DNA from: Corynebacterium sp. ES2730-CONJ
GTDB lineage: Bacteria; Actinomycetota; Actinomycetes; Mycobacteriales; Mycobacteriaceae
Direction: 5' to 3'
Assembly (NCBI RefSeq): GCF_024834055.1
Contig: NZ_JANUXZ010000001.1
Span: 124,001-188,000 of the forward strand
Length of the DNA stretch: 64,000 bases
Shown here: piece by piece, positions 9,747 to 19,461 of the stretch
Position numbering within the stretch: position 1 is the stretch's first letter
Layout: every line of letters begins with the position of its first letter
Notes under the pieces: model-generated
Told to the model about the DNA's origin: nothing
Databases searched by the model: none
The model's input: the letters and a program-made list of their open reading frames with translations, nothing else
Position numbers and translations under genes: made by a program

Positions 9747-11278
9747 CGTTGTATCACGATTGGGACGATTCCTCGCGATCACTGGTGAAATTCACTGATC
9801 AAATGCATATGACTAACCCAGGAAAAGATCTCATCGATGCATATCGTGCAGATATTAATAGATCGTGACCTCAGATCAGCCCTGAGCAGTAATTGCGCTC
9901 CGCTTGGGGTTGATCAGGATGTGTTCGAGCTAAGAGAGATAGCCAGCTTCGCTAGGAATTAAGGCAGTGACTACAGTCGACGGTCTATTAGTTGACCACG
10001 AGTTTATATTCAGTTACGAATAATTCCCCCATAAAAGACCTGCAGGGTCAAGCTAACTCAATAGACGATAGGCAGTGCAATATCAGCCGAAACCTAAAAC
10101 CACAGGGACGAGAAGAAAATGTTAATCGCGCACACGTCATATCGTTGTGTTCGGCTTTTATGACCATGCCGCCAGGTCGTATAAAACTTGGGGCATAGCG
10201 TGTTCATTAAATTCAGCGGCATCGGCTTCCTGGTGTGCGGTGATAACTAAAGCGGCACAGCCTATATGACCCCACAGTCACGGATCGAGATTTCATGCAG
10301 CAGACAAATTTCTCAATACTAACGCGTGTGCTGTGGCCAGCAATCCGCTACGAACAACCACGATACTTCCCAGTTCAACGGGCTAATTGCTAGCTCAAAC
10401 CGTCTCTATCCACTGATATATCTAGGTTTTTCCCTGCCTCGCCTTAGGCAACTGTCTAAGCTTTCTGAGCAGTCAGACATTCTTTGTTCTGAGCAACTCG
10501 CCACACTTTGGCTTGTGGTTCGGTTGTCCCTCTTTTGCTCCCTAACGAGAACGGCAGGGAGATGCTGTGGTGTCAGAAAGTGTGGAGTATACAGGCGAGG
10601 TTTTCTCGATCACCAAGCTTCGAGGCATAAGGTTCGCAGAATCAAGCGGATGGACACGAGCTTTCTCGAGGCAAAAGTTTCAGCTAAGTAGCTGGAAATT
10701 GTTCTAATTCACACCATCTAATTTGCCGAGATACGTCGTGTATCTGCCAAATTCTGGGATAGTTCCGACCTAGCGGGCCCTGCGTTAACTCATCGTACTG
10801 TTTGATGTAGGTCATGAGGAGCTGCGTGCTCTATCCCCGAGGCACCTTGATTCATTGATATATGCACACGCGTATTAGGAGAACCCCGGTTAGGCATAGA
10901 ATCATCGGCTAAAGGATTAGGTGTGCATTCTCGCGTGTATAGCCGTCGCTTCGGCGTTGAGAAAAAGATCATTGTTTCACGTCCCCTTTAGTCAGCTGTC
11001 ACTGCTCCAGCCTGGCAGCAGATAGACAATAACCCTTGAGATGCCCCCATGAGGATGACGGAAACCGCACTGGCGATTTCTCCAATCGTTCTCTTGTGGT
11101 GTACAAAATATCTCGATGTGCATTTAACTGGCGAGAGTGCAGCCACAACCATGAGGCTGATGAGCTAAGAAAGGCTATGTGACTATCGTATAGTTTCAAG
11201 CGATACGCTCGGCTTTTGCTACGTTTCCTTGAGCTCGAAAGTCTGAGGAAGTGTGCGCCCGGGGACCGAGGCTCATTC
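9747..11278. other. 1.5-kb interval without a convincing gene between ctaA and ctaB
   Basis: About 1,530 bases in which no reading frame resembles a known protein or has coding-like composition. The longest frame, 121 codons at 10326-10691 on the plus strand, has an erratic Cys/Arg/Ser-rich translation. A short plus-strand peptide at 9809-9868 (MTNPGKDLIDAYRADINRS) looks protein-like but ends after 19 residues and lacks a good ribosome-binding site. In Mycobacterium a quinone oxidoreductase gene (qor) sits between ctaA and ctaB; the interval is large enough to be its decayed remains, but I cannot align any piece to Qor. No tRNA-like TTCGANTCC cloverleaf or tandem repeat was seen. Confidence 0.6.
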
Positions 11279-12208
11279 TTAGGCCACAAAAAAGGGATCA
11301 AGCATCGCACCGAAAGTTTCCAAGCCTAAAATAGCGTCGACCGATAGCGCTACAAAGAGCACAGCTAAATAGTTATTCGACAAAATGAAGAGCTTGAGTG
11401 GTTTGACCGGCACGCCACGCTTGACTCCTTGATGGAGCCGAATCGCCATAAATAGAAAGCCTGCTCCTGAGATGATTGATCCCACTGCATAAATCCATCC
11501 AGCCGCGGGAATAAGAAGGAAGGTGGTTATAACCGTGGCAACGGTATAGCCAACAATCTGCCGAGTCACCTCAACTTCCTCCCGGACTACCGGCAGCATG
11601 GGCACTCCAGCGGCCTTGTAATCTTCCTTATACTTCATGGCCAAGGCCCACGTATGCGGGGGCGTCCAAAAGAAAATGATCAGGAAGAGTACGATGGCCT
11701 GCCACCAGTGAGCCAGGTCTGTTCCAGGCATATTGTCTTTAATTACGGCCCACCCCACTATCACAGGCATGCAGCCCGCCGCGCCACCCCAAACGATATT
11801 CATATGGGTGCGCCTTTTTAAAAACTTTGTGTAAACAAAGATATAAAAAGCAATGGTGAGCATCACACATACGGCCGCTAAAAGCGAATTGCAGAGGAGC
11901 CAGAGAAAAAGAAAGCTCAAAACAGTAAGCGCCCACGCGAAGATGGTGGCATTTCGGTTGGAAACCGTGTGCCTGACAAGGGGGCGCGAACGAGTCCTCC
12001 CCATTTTCTGATCGATATCGGAATCCGCCACCATATTGAAGGTATTAGCAGCTGCTGCCCCCATCCAGCCTCCTATGACGGTCAACAGGATGAGCGCGAT
12101 ATTATTCTCCCCACGCTCAGCCTGCAGCATGGCGGGAATGGTTGCTACCAAGAGGAGTTCAATGACCCGGGGCTTCGTCAACGCAATATAGGCCTTGATC
12201 GTCTCCAA
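11279..12208 (-). CDS. ctaB: Protoheme IX farnesyltransferase (heme O synthase) CtaB
   Basis: UbiA-family prenyltransferase that adds farnesyl to heme B to make heme O, the substrate of CtaA. 309 residues, about nine membrane segments. The first Asp-rich site is visible as [21 protein letters not shown] (the N-x3-D-x2-D-x-x-M-x-R-T pattern specific to heme O synthases), and the second loop has [19 protein letters not shown]. The start is TTG 12208 ([13 protein letters not shown]), chosen because a strong GGAGGAG sits about eight bases upstream and no ATG is in frame. It is divergent from tkt across a 310-base interval. Confidence 0.95.
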   Translation of the reverse strand: METIKAYIALTKPRVIELLLVATIPAMLQAERGENNIALILLTVIGGWMGAAAANTFNMVADSDIDQKMGRTRSRPLVRHTVSNRNATIFAWALTVLSFLFLWLLCNSLLAAVCVMLTIAFYIFVYTKFLKRRTHMNIVWGGAAGCMPVIVGWAVIKDNMPGTDLAHWWQAIVLFLIIFFWTPPHTWALAMKYKEDYKAAGVPMLPVVREEVEVTRQIVGYTVATVITTFLLIPAAGWIYAVGSIISGAGFLFMAIRLHQGVKRGVPVKPLKLFILSNNYLAVLFVALSVDAILGLETFGAMLDPFFVA

Positions 12209-12518
12209 GGATTATCTCCTCCATAATTTCTGTGAAAGTACGTTTCTCAGCATACTGGAAAAACTCAACGAAAAGATTTGAGCCACAGTCATCGAGCGGG
12301 GGAAACGTTATCGTACCTAGTCCAAGGTACTCCTCATTGAAGAGTTTGGCTTATCAAAACTCCCTCGCTTCGTTCATTTTGTTCGCCGTATACCAGCTCC
12401 AGCCAGCTCGCTGCCATCCTTGAAGCCAAATGGCGCTAAACTGTGGGATGTGGTTCGCGCATAAACTCGCTTGCGCGAGCCTCGACCACGAAAAAATATT
12501 AAAGGACGGACTATCACT
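12209..12518. other. Intergenic region between divergent ctaB and tkt
   Basis: No gene seen. It contains a perfect inverted repeat GTACCT-N6-AGGTAC (12313-12330), which is a candidate regulator site for either gene, and a small hairpin CTCGC-TTGC-GCGAG (12466-12479) in what would be the tkt leader. TAAACT at 12437-12442 is a possible -10 element for tkt, but no good -35 is spaced from it. Confidence 0.5.
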
Positions 12519-14609
12519 GTGACCTTATCTCCTGAGCTTAAAAAGCATACGGTTCGCAATTATCCAGATCACTGGAGTGATTTGGATACACAAGCCATTG
12601 ACACCGCTCGCATCCTCGCTGCAGATGCCGTGCAGAAATGCGGCTCAGGGCACCCCGGCACCGCAATGTCACTGGCGCCGCTTGCCTACACCCTGTATCA
12701 GCACACGATGAATGTTGACCCCCAGGACGATCAATGGGTAGGCCGTGACCGTTTTGTACTCTCGTGTGGTCACAGTTCGCTCACTCAATATATCCAGCTG
12801 TTTTACGGAGGTTTTGGCCTGGAACTCGATGACCTCAAGGCCCTGCGTACCTGGGGCGCAAAGACCCCAGGTCACCCCGAGTACCGCCACACTAAAGGCG
12901 TGGAAATTACCACCGGACCACTCGGTCAAGGGTTAGCCTCCGCGGTGGGTATGGCTATGGCGGCACGCCGTGAGCGCATGCTATTCGATCCGGATACGCC
13001 CCAAGGTGAGTCACCATTCGATCACTATATCTACACCATCGCCTCCGACGGCGATATGCAGGAAGGGGTAACGTCTGAGGCCTGTTCGCTCGCGGGTACT
13101 CAGAAGCTAGGTAACCTCATCGTCTTTTGGGATGATAATAAAATCTCCATCGAAGAGGAAACCGATATTGCCTTTGACGAGGATGTTTGCGCACGCTATC
13201 GGGCGTATGGATGGCAAGTACTAGAAGTTGAGAGTGGCGAGGATATCGTCGCCATCGAAGAGGCTATTGCTGCGGCCCAGGCTGACCGCCAGCGTCCATC
13301 GTTTATTCGGGTTCGTACCATCATTGGTTATCCCGCCCCAACTATGATGAATACCGGCGCTGTCCATGGCGCTGCCCTGGGCGAAGAGGAAATCGCCGCC
13401 ACAAAGCGAGAACTCGGCTTTGATCCTGAAATCCACTTCCCTATCAGCGATGAGGTATTAGCTCACACCCGCAATTTGGTCGAGCGCGGTGCAAATAAGC
13501 ATGCCGAATGGTCACAGAAATTCGAGCAATGGTCTCAACAGCACCCCGAAAAACGGGAGCTCTTCGAGCGTCTTAATAAGCGTGAGCTACCAGCTGACTT
13601 CGATGCTGATCTACCGACGTGGGAGGCCGGGGACTCAGTGGCTACCCGCAAGGCCTCAGAGTCGGTCATTCAGGAACTGGCGAAAACCCTGCCTGAGCTT
13701 TGGGGCGGCTCCGCCGATCTAGCTGGTTCCAATAACACCGTGATGAAGAGTGAAAAATCATTTGGACCAGAGTCTATTAGCACCTCCACCTGGACTGCGG
13801 CACCAGATGGCCGTAACCTCCATTTCGGTATTCGCGAGCACGCCATGAGTGCGATTATGAACGGAATCGCGCTGCACGGGGGCACGAGGCCGTACGGCGG
13901 AACCTTCTTAATTTTCTCCGACTATATGCGCCCCGCTGTGCGTCTAGCCGCCCTCATGGGAACTGATGCTTACTATGTCTGGACCCACGATTCCATTGGA
14001 CTTGGCGAGGATGGTCCCACTCACCAGCCAGTAGAGCAACTGGCCAGCCTTCGTGCTATCCCCGGACTATCACTTATTCGCCCCGCCGACGCTAACGAGA
14101 CTGCAGCGGCTTGGCGCGCAGCGCTACTCTACAAGGAAGGCCCAAAGGGTTTAGCGCTCTCGCGCCAGAATCTCCCGGTCCTAGACGGCACTAAAGAGAA
14201 GGCTCGCGAGGGACTTCGTCGTGGCGCTTATATACTCAAGGAAGCCTCTGCCGCTACGCCTGAGGTCCTACTCATGGCCAGCGGATCCGAGGTTCAGTTG
14301 GTAGTAAAGGCAGCTGCTCAATTGGAGAAGGAGGGTATTGCCGCCCGCGTTGTTTCGGTTCCCTGCCTCGACTGGTTCGAGGAGCAAGACCAGGCCTACC
14401 AAGAGTCCGTACTGCCACCTCACGTACGCGCCCGCGTTGCTGTTGAGGCGGGAATCTCCATGCCGTGGCATCGCCACCTAGGATTGCAGGGGCGGGCTAT
14501 ATCGCTCGAACATTTTGGCGCCTCGGCTCCAGCCGACAAACTGTTTGAAGAATTTGGTTTCACGGTCGACAACGTCGTGAAAGCCGCTAAAGACAGTCTG
14601 GCTGCCTAG
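12519..14609 (+). CDS. tkt: Transketolase
   Basis: Thiamine-diphosphate enzyme that transfers two-carbon units in the non-oxidative pentose phosphate pathway. 696 residues from GTG 12519 (MTLSPELKKHTVRNYPDHW), with AAGGA about twelve bases upstream. An in-frame extension to 12471 adds 16 basic residues that do not belong to the family. Motifs: CGSGHPGTAMSLAPLAY, GPLGQGLASAVGMAMA, the ThDP/metal motif SDGDMQEGVTSEAC..WDDN, the catalytic Glu in FGIREHAMSAIMNG, and THDSIGLGEDGPTHQPVEQL. Very close to the C. glutamicum enzyme as I remember it. First gene of tkt-tal-zwf-opcA-pgl. Confidence 0.97.
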   Translation: MTLSPELKKHTVRNYPDHWSDLDTQAIDTARILAADAVQKCGSGHPGTAMSLAPLAYTLYQHTMNVDPQDDQWVGRDRFVLSCGHSSLTQYIQLFYGGFGLELDDLKALRTWGAKTPGHPEYRHTKGVEITTGPLGQGLASAVGMAMAARRERMLFDPDTPQGESPFDHYIYTIASDGDMQEGVTSEACSLAGTQKLGNLIVFWDDNKISIEEETDIAFDEDVCARYRAYGWQVLEVESGEDIVAIEEAIAAAQADRQRPSFIRVRTIIGYPAPTMMNTGAVHGAALGEEEIAATKRELGFDPEIHFPISDEVLAHTRNLVERGANKHAEWSQKFEQWSQQHPEKRELFERLNKRELPADFDADLPTWEAGDSVATRKASESVIQELAKTLPELWGGSADLAGSNNTVMKSEKSFGPESISTSTWTAAPDGRNLHFGIREHAMSAIMNGIALHGGTRPYGGTFLIFSDYMRPAVRLAALMGTDAYYVWTHDSIGLGEDGPTHQPVEQLASLRAIPGLSLIRPADANETAAAWRAALLYKEGPKGLALSRQNLPVLDGTKEKAREGLRRGAYILKEASAATPEVLLMASGSEVQLVVKAAAQLEKEGIAARVVSVPCLDWFEEQDQAYQESVLPPHVRARVAVEAGISMPWHRHLGLQGRAISLEHFGASAPADKLFEEFGFTVDNVVKAAKDSLAA

Positions 14610-14627
14610 GAACCAGTAAAGAAGTAG

Positions 14628-14666
14628 TGCGGGCGGAACTGAGATCTGAAAGTTTCGCCCGCATTT
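14628..14666 (+). terminator. Hairpin between tkt and tal (terminator or attenuator)
   Basis: A 13-base-pair stem with one G-U pair: tgcgggcggaact (14628-14640) with agtttcgcccgca (14651-14663), ten-base loop, followed by TTTAAAT. It lies 18 bases after the tkt stop and within the 91-base gap before tal. The weak T tract suggests partial termination or 3'-end stabilisation that lowers tal-zwf-opcA-pgl expression relative to tkt. Confidence 0.55.
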
Positions 14667-14700
14667 AAATACTTTCGTTAAAAACCTCAAGGATGAAACC

Positions 14701-15783
14701 ATGAATGCAATAGATAAGCTCCAAGCCGTTGGAACGTCCACCTGGTTAGATGACCTCAGCCGTGATCGCATTAACTCTGGAAATCTTCGACGAGTTATCT
14801 CCGACAAAAGTGTTGTGGGAGTGACCACCAACCCCGCTATTTTTGCTCATGCAATGTCGCAAGGCTCTGCCTATGATGATCAGATTGCAGCGCTTAAAGA
14901 GCAGGGAATGCCCGCAGACGAGGCCGTCTATGAAATGAGTATCCAAGATGTTCGCGACGCGTGCGATATTTTCCGGGATATCTACCTCGAAACTCAGGGG
15001 AAAGATGGCCGCGTCTCGATTGAAGTAGATCCGCGCATTTCAGATGATGCGGCCGCAACTTTAGCTCAGGCGCGGACCCTATGGGAGCGTGTTGATCGGG
15101 AAAACCTCATGATCAAGATCCCGGCCACCGAAGGCTCGCTCCCCGCAATATCAGCAGCACTTGCTGAAGGAATCAGCGTTAATGTCACGCTCATTTTCTC
15201 CGTCGAACGCTACGGCCAGGTGATCGAGGCCTATATCGACGGAATCAATGCCGCCTACCGAAACAATCTGGATGTGACAAAAATCCACTCTGTGGCTTCG
15301 TTTTTTGTCTCCCGACTCGACACCGAAATCGACGCGCGACTCGAAGATATCGGCACACCGGAAGCTCTGGCCATGCGGGGTAAAGCGGGCATAGCTAACG
15401 CTCGAGTGGCCTACGCGCTATTCGCTGATCAATTCAAGAGTGCAGATATGCCAGCAGGTGCGCATATTCAGCGGCCGTTGTGGGCTTCGACCGGCGTCAA
15501 AAATCCCAACTACCCCGCCACCCTGTATGTAACCGAGCTGGCGGGCCCACTAACCGTTAATACAATGCCTGAGAGCACAATTGATGCCACGCTTGAAGCG
15601 GAAGATATCAAGGGTGATACCCTCAGTGAAGCCGAGAACGACGCGGCCAAGGTGCTCAGCACCTTACAAGATCTAGGTATTGATCTGCCAGATGTTTTCG
15701 AAAAGTTGGAAGCTGAAGGGGTCGAGAAATTCGTGGCAGCGTGGGAGGACCTGCTGGAATCAATGGGAGCTCGGCTGCAGTAA
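14701..15783 (+). CDS. tal: Transaldolase
   Basis: Transfers a three-carbon dihydroxyacetone unit from sedoheptulose 7-phosphate to glyceraldehyde 3-phosphate. 360 residues, the longer actinobacterial/plant-like type. Motifs: STWLDDLSRDRINSG and GVTTNPAIFAHAM near the start, LMIKIPATEGSLPAI carrying the Schiff-base lysine, and VNVTLIFSVERYGQVIEAYIDG, then SVASFFVSRLDTEID. Start ATG 14701. It follows the tkt hairpin and precedes zwf by 83 bases, as in other Mycobacteriales. Confidence 0.96.
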   Translation: MNAIDKLQAVGTSTWLDDLSRDRINSGNLRRVISDKSVVGVTTNPAIFAHAMSQGSAYDDQIAALKEQGMPADEAVYEMSIQDVRDACDIFRDIYLETQGKDGRVSIEVDPRISDDAAATLAQARTLWERVDRENLMIKIPATEGSLPAISAALAEGISVNVTLIFSVERYGQVIEAYIDGINAAYRNNLDVTKIHSVASFFVSRLDTEIDARLEDIGTPEALAMRGKAGIANARVAYALFADQFKSADMPAGAHIQRPLWASTGVKNPNYPATLYVTELAGPLTVNTMPESTIDATLEAEDIKGDTLSEAENDAAKVLSTLQDLGIDLPDVFEKLEAEGVEKFVAAWEDLLESMGARLQ

Positions 15784-15866
15784 TAGCGAAGCCCTCATTG
15801 CAGTGGGCTATCGCGGTTATGTGCAGAGTGTGAGGTTAATTCTGGTGCCGAGTAAGATGCGAGGAC

Positions 15867-17426
15867 GTGAGTAAAAGCGTGCAAAAAATAGATAGTGATC
15901 CTCAAGAGTGGCTTCATCCGTTAAGAAGCACCAGCGACAAAAGGCTACCTCAGATAGCTGGCCCCTCTGGCATGGTGATCTTCGGAGTGACTGGTGACTT
16001 GGCTCGGAAAAAACTCTTACCAGCCATTTACGATCTCGCCTCCCGCGGGTTATTACCAGCTGGATTCTCCCTCGTGGGCTACGGTCGCCGCGACTGGACA
16101 AAAACGGATTTTGAAGAATATGTTCTCAAGGCGGTTAAATCTGGAGCCCGCACTGACTTCAATGAGAATATTTGGCACCGATTGGCCGAGGGCATGCACT
16201 TTGTTCGAGGCAATTTTGATGATGACCAGGCATTTGATTCGCTCGCAGCCAAGCTTGAAGAACTGGATCGCGACCGTGGAACCGCAGGTAACTGGGCATT
16301 TTACCTTTCGGTGCCGCCGGACTATTTCTCCGATGTCTGCCACCAGCTAGAGCGCTCCGGAATGGCTAAGGGCCCCAAGGGCTCATGGCGACGGGTCATC
16401 GTGGAAAAGCCCTTCGGGCATGACCAGAAAACTGCGAGAGAGCTAAACAATATCATTAATTCCGTCTTCCCAGAGCACGCGGTCTTTCGCATCGATCACT
16501 ATCTAGGCAAAGAAACTGTGCAAAATATTATGGCGCTGCGCTTTGCCAATCAGCTTTTCGATCCGCTCTGGAATTCCCACTATATTGACCACGTGCAAAT
16601 TACTATGGCCGAAGATATCGGTCTAGGAGGGCGCGCTGGCTACTATGACGGCATCGGGGCTGCCCGCGATGTTATTCAAAATCACTTGATCCAACTTCTC
16701 GCTCTCGTTGCCATGGAAGAACCGATCGACTTCACTCCAGAACAACTCCAAGCAGAAAAGATTAAAGTACTGCGCGCAACCCGCCCTGTTGAGCCCTACG
16801 GTAAAACTACTGCTCGAGGCCAATACACGGCTGGCTGGCAAGGGTCTGAATTTGTCCGAGGTTTGCGCGAGGAAGATGGATTTGATCCAGATTCCACAAC
16901 CGAAACATACGCCGCCTGTACCTTAGAAATTAATTCTCGTCGATGGGCCGGGGTCCCCTTCTTTTTGCGAACAGGTAAACGACTGGGGCGTCGCGTCACT
17001 GAAATAGCTCTCATATTCAAAGATGCCCCCCATCAACCTTTCTCCGAGGGATCACGCCACGCCCAGGGCCCAAATGTAGTTGTTATTAGGGTTCAGCCCG
17101 ATGAAGGGATGCTGCTGCGCTTTGGCTCTAAGGTCCCAGGGTCGGGAATGGAAGTGCGCGATGTGAATATGGACTTCTCCTACAGCGAAGCTTTTACAGA
17201 AGAATCTCCTGAAGCCTACGAACGTCTCATTCTTGATGCCCTCCTCGATGAGGCGTCTCTCTTCCCCACCAACGAGGAGGTTGAACTCTCTTGGAAGATT
17301 CTCGACCCAATCCTCGATTATTGGGCTAGGCGCGGGCGTCCCGATGAATATGCTGCAGGTACGTGGGGGCCCGCTTCTGCTGATCGTATCCTCGCTGGTT
17401 CGCACCGTGTGTGGCGGCGTCCATAG
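15867..17426 (+). CDS. zwf: Glucose-6-phosphate 1-dehydrogenase
   Basis: First enzyme of the oxidative pentose phosphate pathway, yielding NADPH and 6-phosphogluconolactone. 519 residues. The dinucleotide-binding motif is FGVTGDLARKKLLPAIYDLA near residue 36, the active-site signature is FRIDHYLGKETVQNIMALRFAN, and VIVEKPFGHDQKTARELN precedes it. Start GTG 15867 is adopted; GTG 15879 would shorten the protein by four residues and neither has ideal spacing to the GAGG at 15861-15864. The stop is 17 bases before opcA; in corynebacteria Zwf and OpcA act as a complex, and the close spacing fits that. Confidence 0.96.
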   Translation: MSKSVQKIDSDPQEWLHPLRSTSDKRLPQIAGPSGMVIFGVTGDLARKKLLPAIYDLASRGLLPAGFSLVGYGRRDWTKTDFEEYVLKAVKSGARTDFNENIWHRLAEGMHFVRGNFDDDQAFDSLAAKLEELDRDRGTAGNWAFYLSVPPDYFSDVCHQLERSGMAKGPKGSWRRVIVEKPFGHDQKTARELNNIINSVFPEHAVFRIDHYLGKETVQNIMALRFANQLFDPLWNSHYIDHVQITMAEDIGLGGRAGYYDGIGAARDVIQNHLIQLLALVAMEEPIDFTPEQLQAEKIKVLRATRPVEPYGKTTARGQYTAGWQGSEFVRGLREEDGFDPDSTTETYAACTLEINSRRWAGVPFFLRTGKRLGRRVTEIALIFKDAPHQPFSEGSRHAQGPNVVVIRVQPDEGMLLRFGSKVPGSGMEVRDVNMDFSYSEAFTEESPEAYERLILDALLDEASLFPTNEEVELSWKILDPILDYWARRGRPDEYAAGTWGPASADRILAGSHRVWRRP

Positions 17427-17443
17427 ATGAAGGTAGCAAACTG

Positions 17444-18379
17444 ATGATTTTTTGCCTAGATAATTCCAGTACCAGCGAGATTGCTAATACCCTGGTAAAA
17501 ATGCGTGATAATGGCATGCAGGGCACCACGTCCCGAGTGCTTACTTTGCTGGTAGTCGTCGCAGCTACTGATCCTCTTGAGAGCATCATCGAGGCAACTA
17601 AGATGGCTTCGCGAGAACATCCTTCTCGTGTCATCGTTCTTGTCAAAGGCGATACCGACGCTGACCATCACCTCGATGCTGAGGTGCGGATCGGAGGTGA
17701 TGCGGGTGCTTCCGAGCTCATTATCATGAAGCTCCACGGTGAGGTCAATGACCACCTGGTTCATGTGGTGACTCCGTTGCTGCTTCCAGATACCCCAATT
17801 GTAGTCTGGTGGCCATTTAGCTCCCCCGCTTTTCCTAGCGAGGATCCGCTGGGAAAGATAGCCCAACGTCGTATCACCGATGCACGCTTTGATAAACTTG
17901 TCGATGCTTTGTACCACCGCCGCAACTCCTATGCGCCAGGTGATACCGATATCGCATGGGCTCGTCTCACCCCATGGCGCGGCGTATTAGCTTCGGCATT
18001 GGATCAACCTCCACATGAGGACATTCGCTCAATTACAGTCTTCGGTCCTGCGAACTCACCTTCTGTCGATTTGGCAGCTGGTTGGCTGGTCGATCGATTA
18101 AGGGTACCCACGACCAGAAAGATTTTGGAGGTGGACTCCGATGACGAGATCCCAGTGGCATTGGTGGAGATCGAAAGAGAATCTGAAATATTGGTGCTTC
18201 GATCAGACCCTCAAAATCAGACAATTTGTGTTGAATCGGGCGATATGAAGGCCAAGGTGGCGGTCAATGTTCGCTCAACGGCAGACTGCTTAGCAGAGGA
18301 ACTTCGTCATCTCGATCCCGATGCCGCATACCACAAGGCTCTGCGTGGCCTAACCGCCGTTCATTACCCATCGGTTTAA
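17444..18379 (+). CDS. opcA: Glucose-6-phosphate dehydrogenase assembly/allosteric protein OpcA
   Basis: Accessory subunit needed for full Zwf activity in actinobacteria. 311 residues from ATG 17444 (MIFCLDNSSTSEIANTLVKM), which matches the normal OpcA N-terminus; AAGG lies ten bases upstream. An in-frame ATG at 17411 would overlap the end of zwf and adds 11 non-family residues. Conserved blocks include TTSRVLTLLVVVA, EHPSRVIVLVKGD, LLLPDTPIVVWWPFSSP and RRITDARFDKL. It is followed 21 bases later by pgl. Confidence 0.93.
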   Translation: MIFCLDNSSTSEIANTLVKMRDNGMQGTTSRVLTLLVVVAATDPLESIIEATKMASREHPSRVIVLVKGDTDADHHLDAEVRIGGDAGASELIIMKLHGEVNDHLVHVVTPLLLPDTPIVVWWPFSSPAFPSEDPLGKIAQRRITDARFDKLVDALYHRRNSYAPGDTDIAWARLTPWRGVLASALDQPPHEDIRSITVFGPANSPSVDLAAGWLVDRLRVPTTRKILEVDSDDEIPVALVEIERESEILVLRSDPQNQTICVESGDMKAKVAVNVRSTADCLAEELRHLDPDAAYHKALRGLTAVHYPSV

Positions 18380-18400
18380 TTTCTGAAGGAACTAAGAGAA

Positions 18401-19111
18401 ATGGTAAAAATAAACAGCTTTAACACCGTGGAGCCGCTTCTAGAACAGGCTGCAAGAGACCTTAGGCGTCTTATACTCTCGATTAACAGCACTGGTGGAG
18501 CGCACTCCGACGGTGTGGCCCGGATCGTGCTGACAGGCGGTGGGGCTGGGATTGGCATCCTCAGAGAACTGAGGACCATGGATATCAATTGGGAACTCGT
18601 TCATCTCTTCTTCGGTGATGAACGTAATGTGTCCGTCGATCACAGCGATTCTAACGAAGGACAGGCGAGGGAGGCGCTCCTAGACCACATTGATATTCCT
18701 GAGGCGAATATCCATGGGTACGGATTAGGTGGAGTCGACTTAGAGGACGCGGCGCACTCCTATGAAGCTGTCCTGAGCGATTTTGCTCCCCAAGGTTTCG
18801 ATCTTCACCTCTTGGGAATGGGCGGCGAGGGCCATATCAATTCCATATTCCCTCACTCTCCTATCCAAAAGGAAAGTCGACGATTAGTTCTCCCCGTTTT
18901 CGATTCACCTAAGCCACCGCGGGAGCGCGTATCTTTGACCTACCCGGCGATTCGCCGCTCAGATTATGTGTGGTTCTTGGTCTCTGGGTCAGAGAAATCC
19001 CGGGCAGCATCTGCGTTGGTTGGGTGCGAGGATTTTACCCAGTGGCCGGCTACTGGTGCGTATGGGCGAAAGGAAACAGTTCTCTACGCGACTCAGGATG
19101 TACTCAGTTAA
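18401..19111 (+). CDS. pgl: 6-phosphogluconolactonase (DevB/NagB-like)
   Basis: Hydrolyses 6-phosphogluconolactone to 6-phosphogluconate, following Zwf. 236 residues. Motifs: RIVLTGGGAGIGILREL (sugar-phosphate loop; many homologues read LSGG or LTGGR there), VHLFFGDERNVSVDHSDSNEG, and DLHLLGMGGEGHINSIFPHSP with the catalytic His. The usual family motif GxDGHxASLFP reads GGEGHINSIFP here. RVSLTYPAI is also present. Last gene of the pentose phosphate cluster, ending just before a bidirectional terminator. Confidence 0.92.
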   Translation: MVKINSFNTVEPLLEQAARDLRRLILSINSTGGAHSDGVARIVLTGGGAGIGILRELRTMDINWELVHLFFGDERNVSVDHSDSNEGQAREALLDHIDIPEANIHGYGLGGVDLEDAAHSYEAVLSDFAPQGFDLHLLGMGGEGHINSIFPHSPIQKESRRLVLPVFDSPKPPRERVSLTYPAIRRSDYVWFLVSGSEKSRAASALVGCEDFTQWPATGAYGRKETVLYATQDVLS

Positions 19112-19114
19112 GAA

Positions 19115-19142
19115 AAAATCCCCTCGTTAGAGGGGATTTTTC
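19115..19142. terminator. Bidirectional terminator between convergent pgl and secG
   Basis: A perfect 12-base-pair stem aaaaatcccctc (19115-19126) / gaggggattttt (19131-19142) with a GTTA loop. An A tract on the left and a T tract on the right allow termination on both strands. It starts three bases after the pgl stop and abuts the secG stop codon. Confidence 0.9.
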
Positions 19143-19379
19143 TTATACTGCATAAGATTGGATGAGATTTAGAGCAACGATACAGGTCATCCAGATGAGC
19201 CCTGTAACAATGGTGAAGCGATCGAGGTTCTTTTCTACCACGGTAGATCCCGAAAGGTTAGACTGAACGCCGCCACCAAAAAGGCTGGAGAGTCCGCCAC
19301 CTTTACCGCGGTGCAATAAAACAAACAGAGTCATCAAAACACTGGAAAGCACCAAAATAATCTGCAGGGCGAGAACCAT
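19143..19379 (-). CDS. secG: Protein-export membrane protein SecG
   Basis: Small auxiliary subunit of the SecYEG translocon. 78 residues with two membrane helices: residues 1-22 (MVLALQIILVLSSVLMTLFVLL) and about 54-75 (FTIVTGLIWMTCIVALNLIQ). The connecting loop carries the SecG hallmark HRGKGGGLSSLFGGGVQSNLSGSTVVEKNLDR. It is the last minus-strand gene before the convergence with the pentose phosphate cluster and follows ppc by 82 bases, as in corynebacteria and mycobacteria. Confidence 0.95.
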   Translation of the reverse strand: MVLALQIILVLSSVLMTLFVLLHRGKGGGLSSLFGGGVQSNLSGSTVVEKNLDRFTIVTGLIWMTCIVALNLIQSYAV

Positions 19380-19461
19380 TTAATAAAACCTTCTTTGATT
19401 CGTTTTCACAGCTACCCTATGGAGCAGCTTTTCGTCTTCACCATGATACACCACATTATCA

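Noticed and set aside
10326..10691. 121-codon frame in the ctaA-ctaB interval
   Set aside because: No ribosome-binding site, irregular Cys/Arg/Ser-rich composition and no recognisable motif.
10999..11310. 103-codon minus-strand frame next to ctaB
   Set aside because: It overlaps the 3' end of ctaB, has arginine/serine-rich noise-like composition and no ribosome-binding site.
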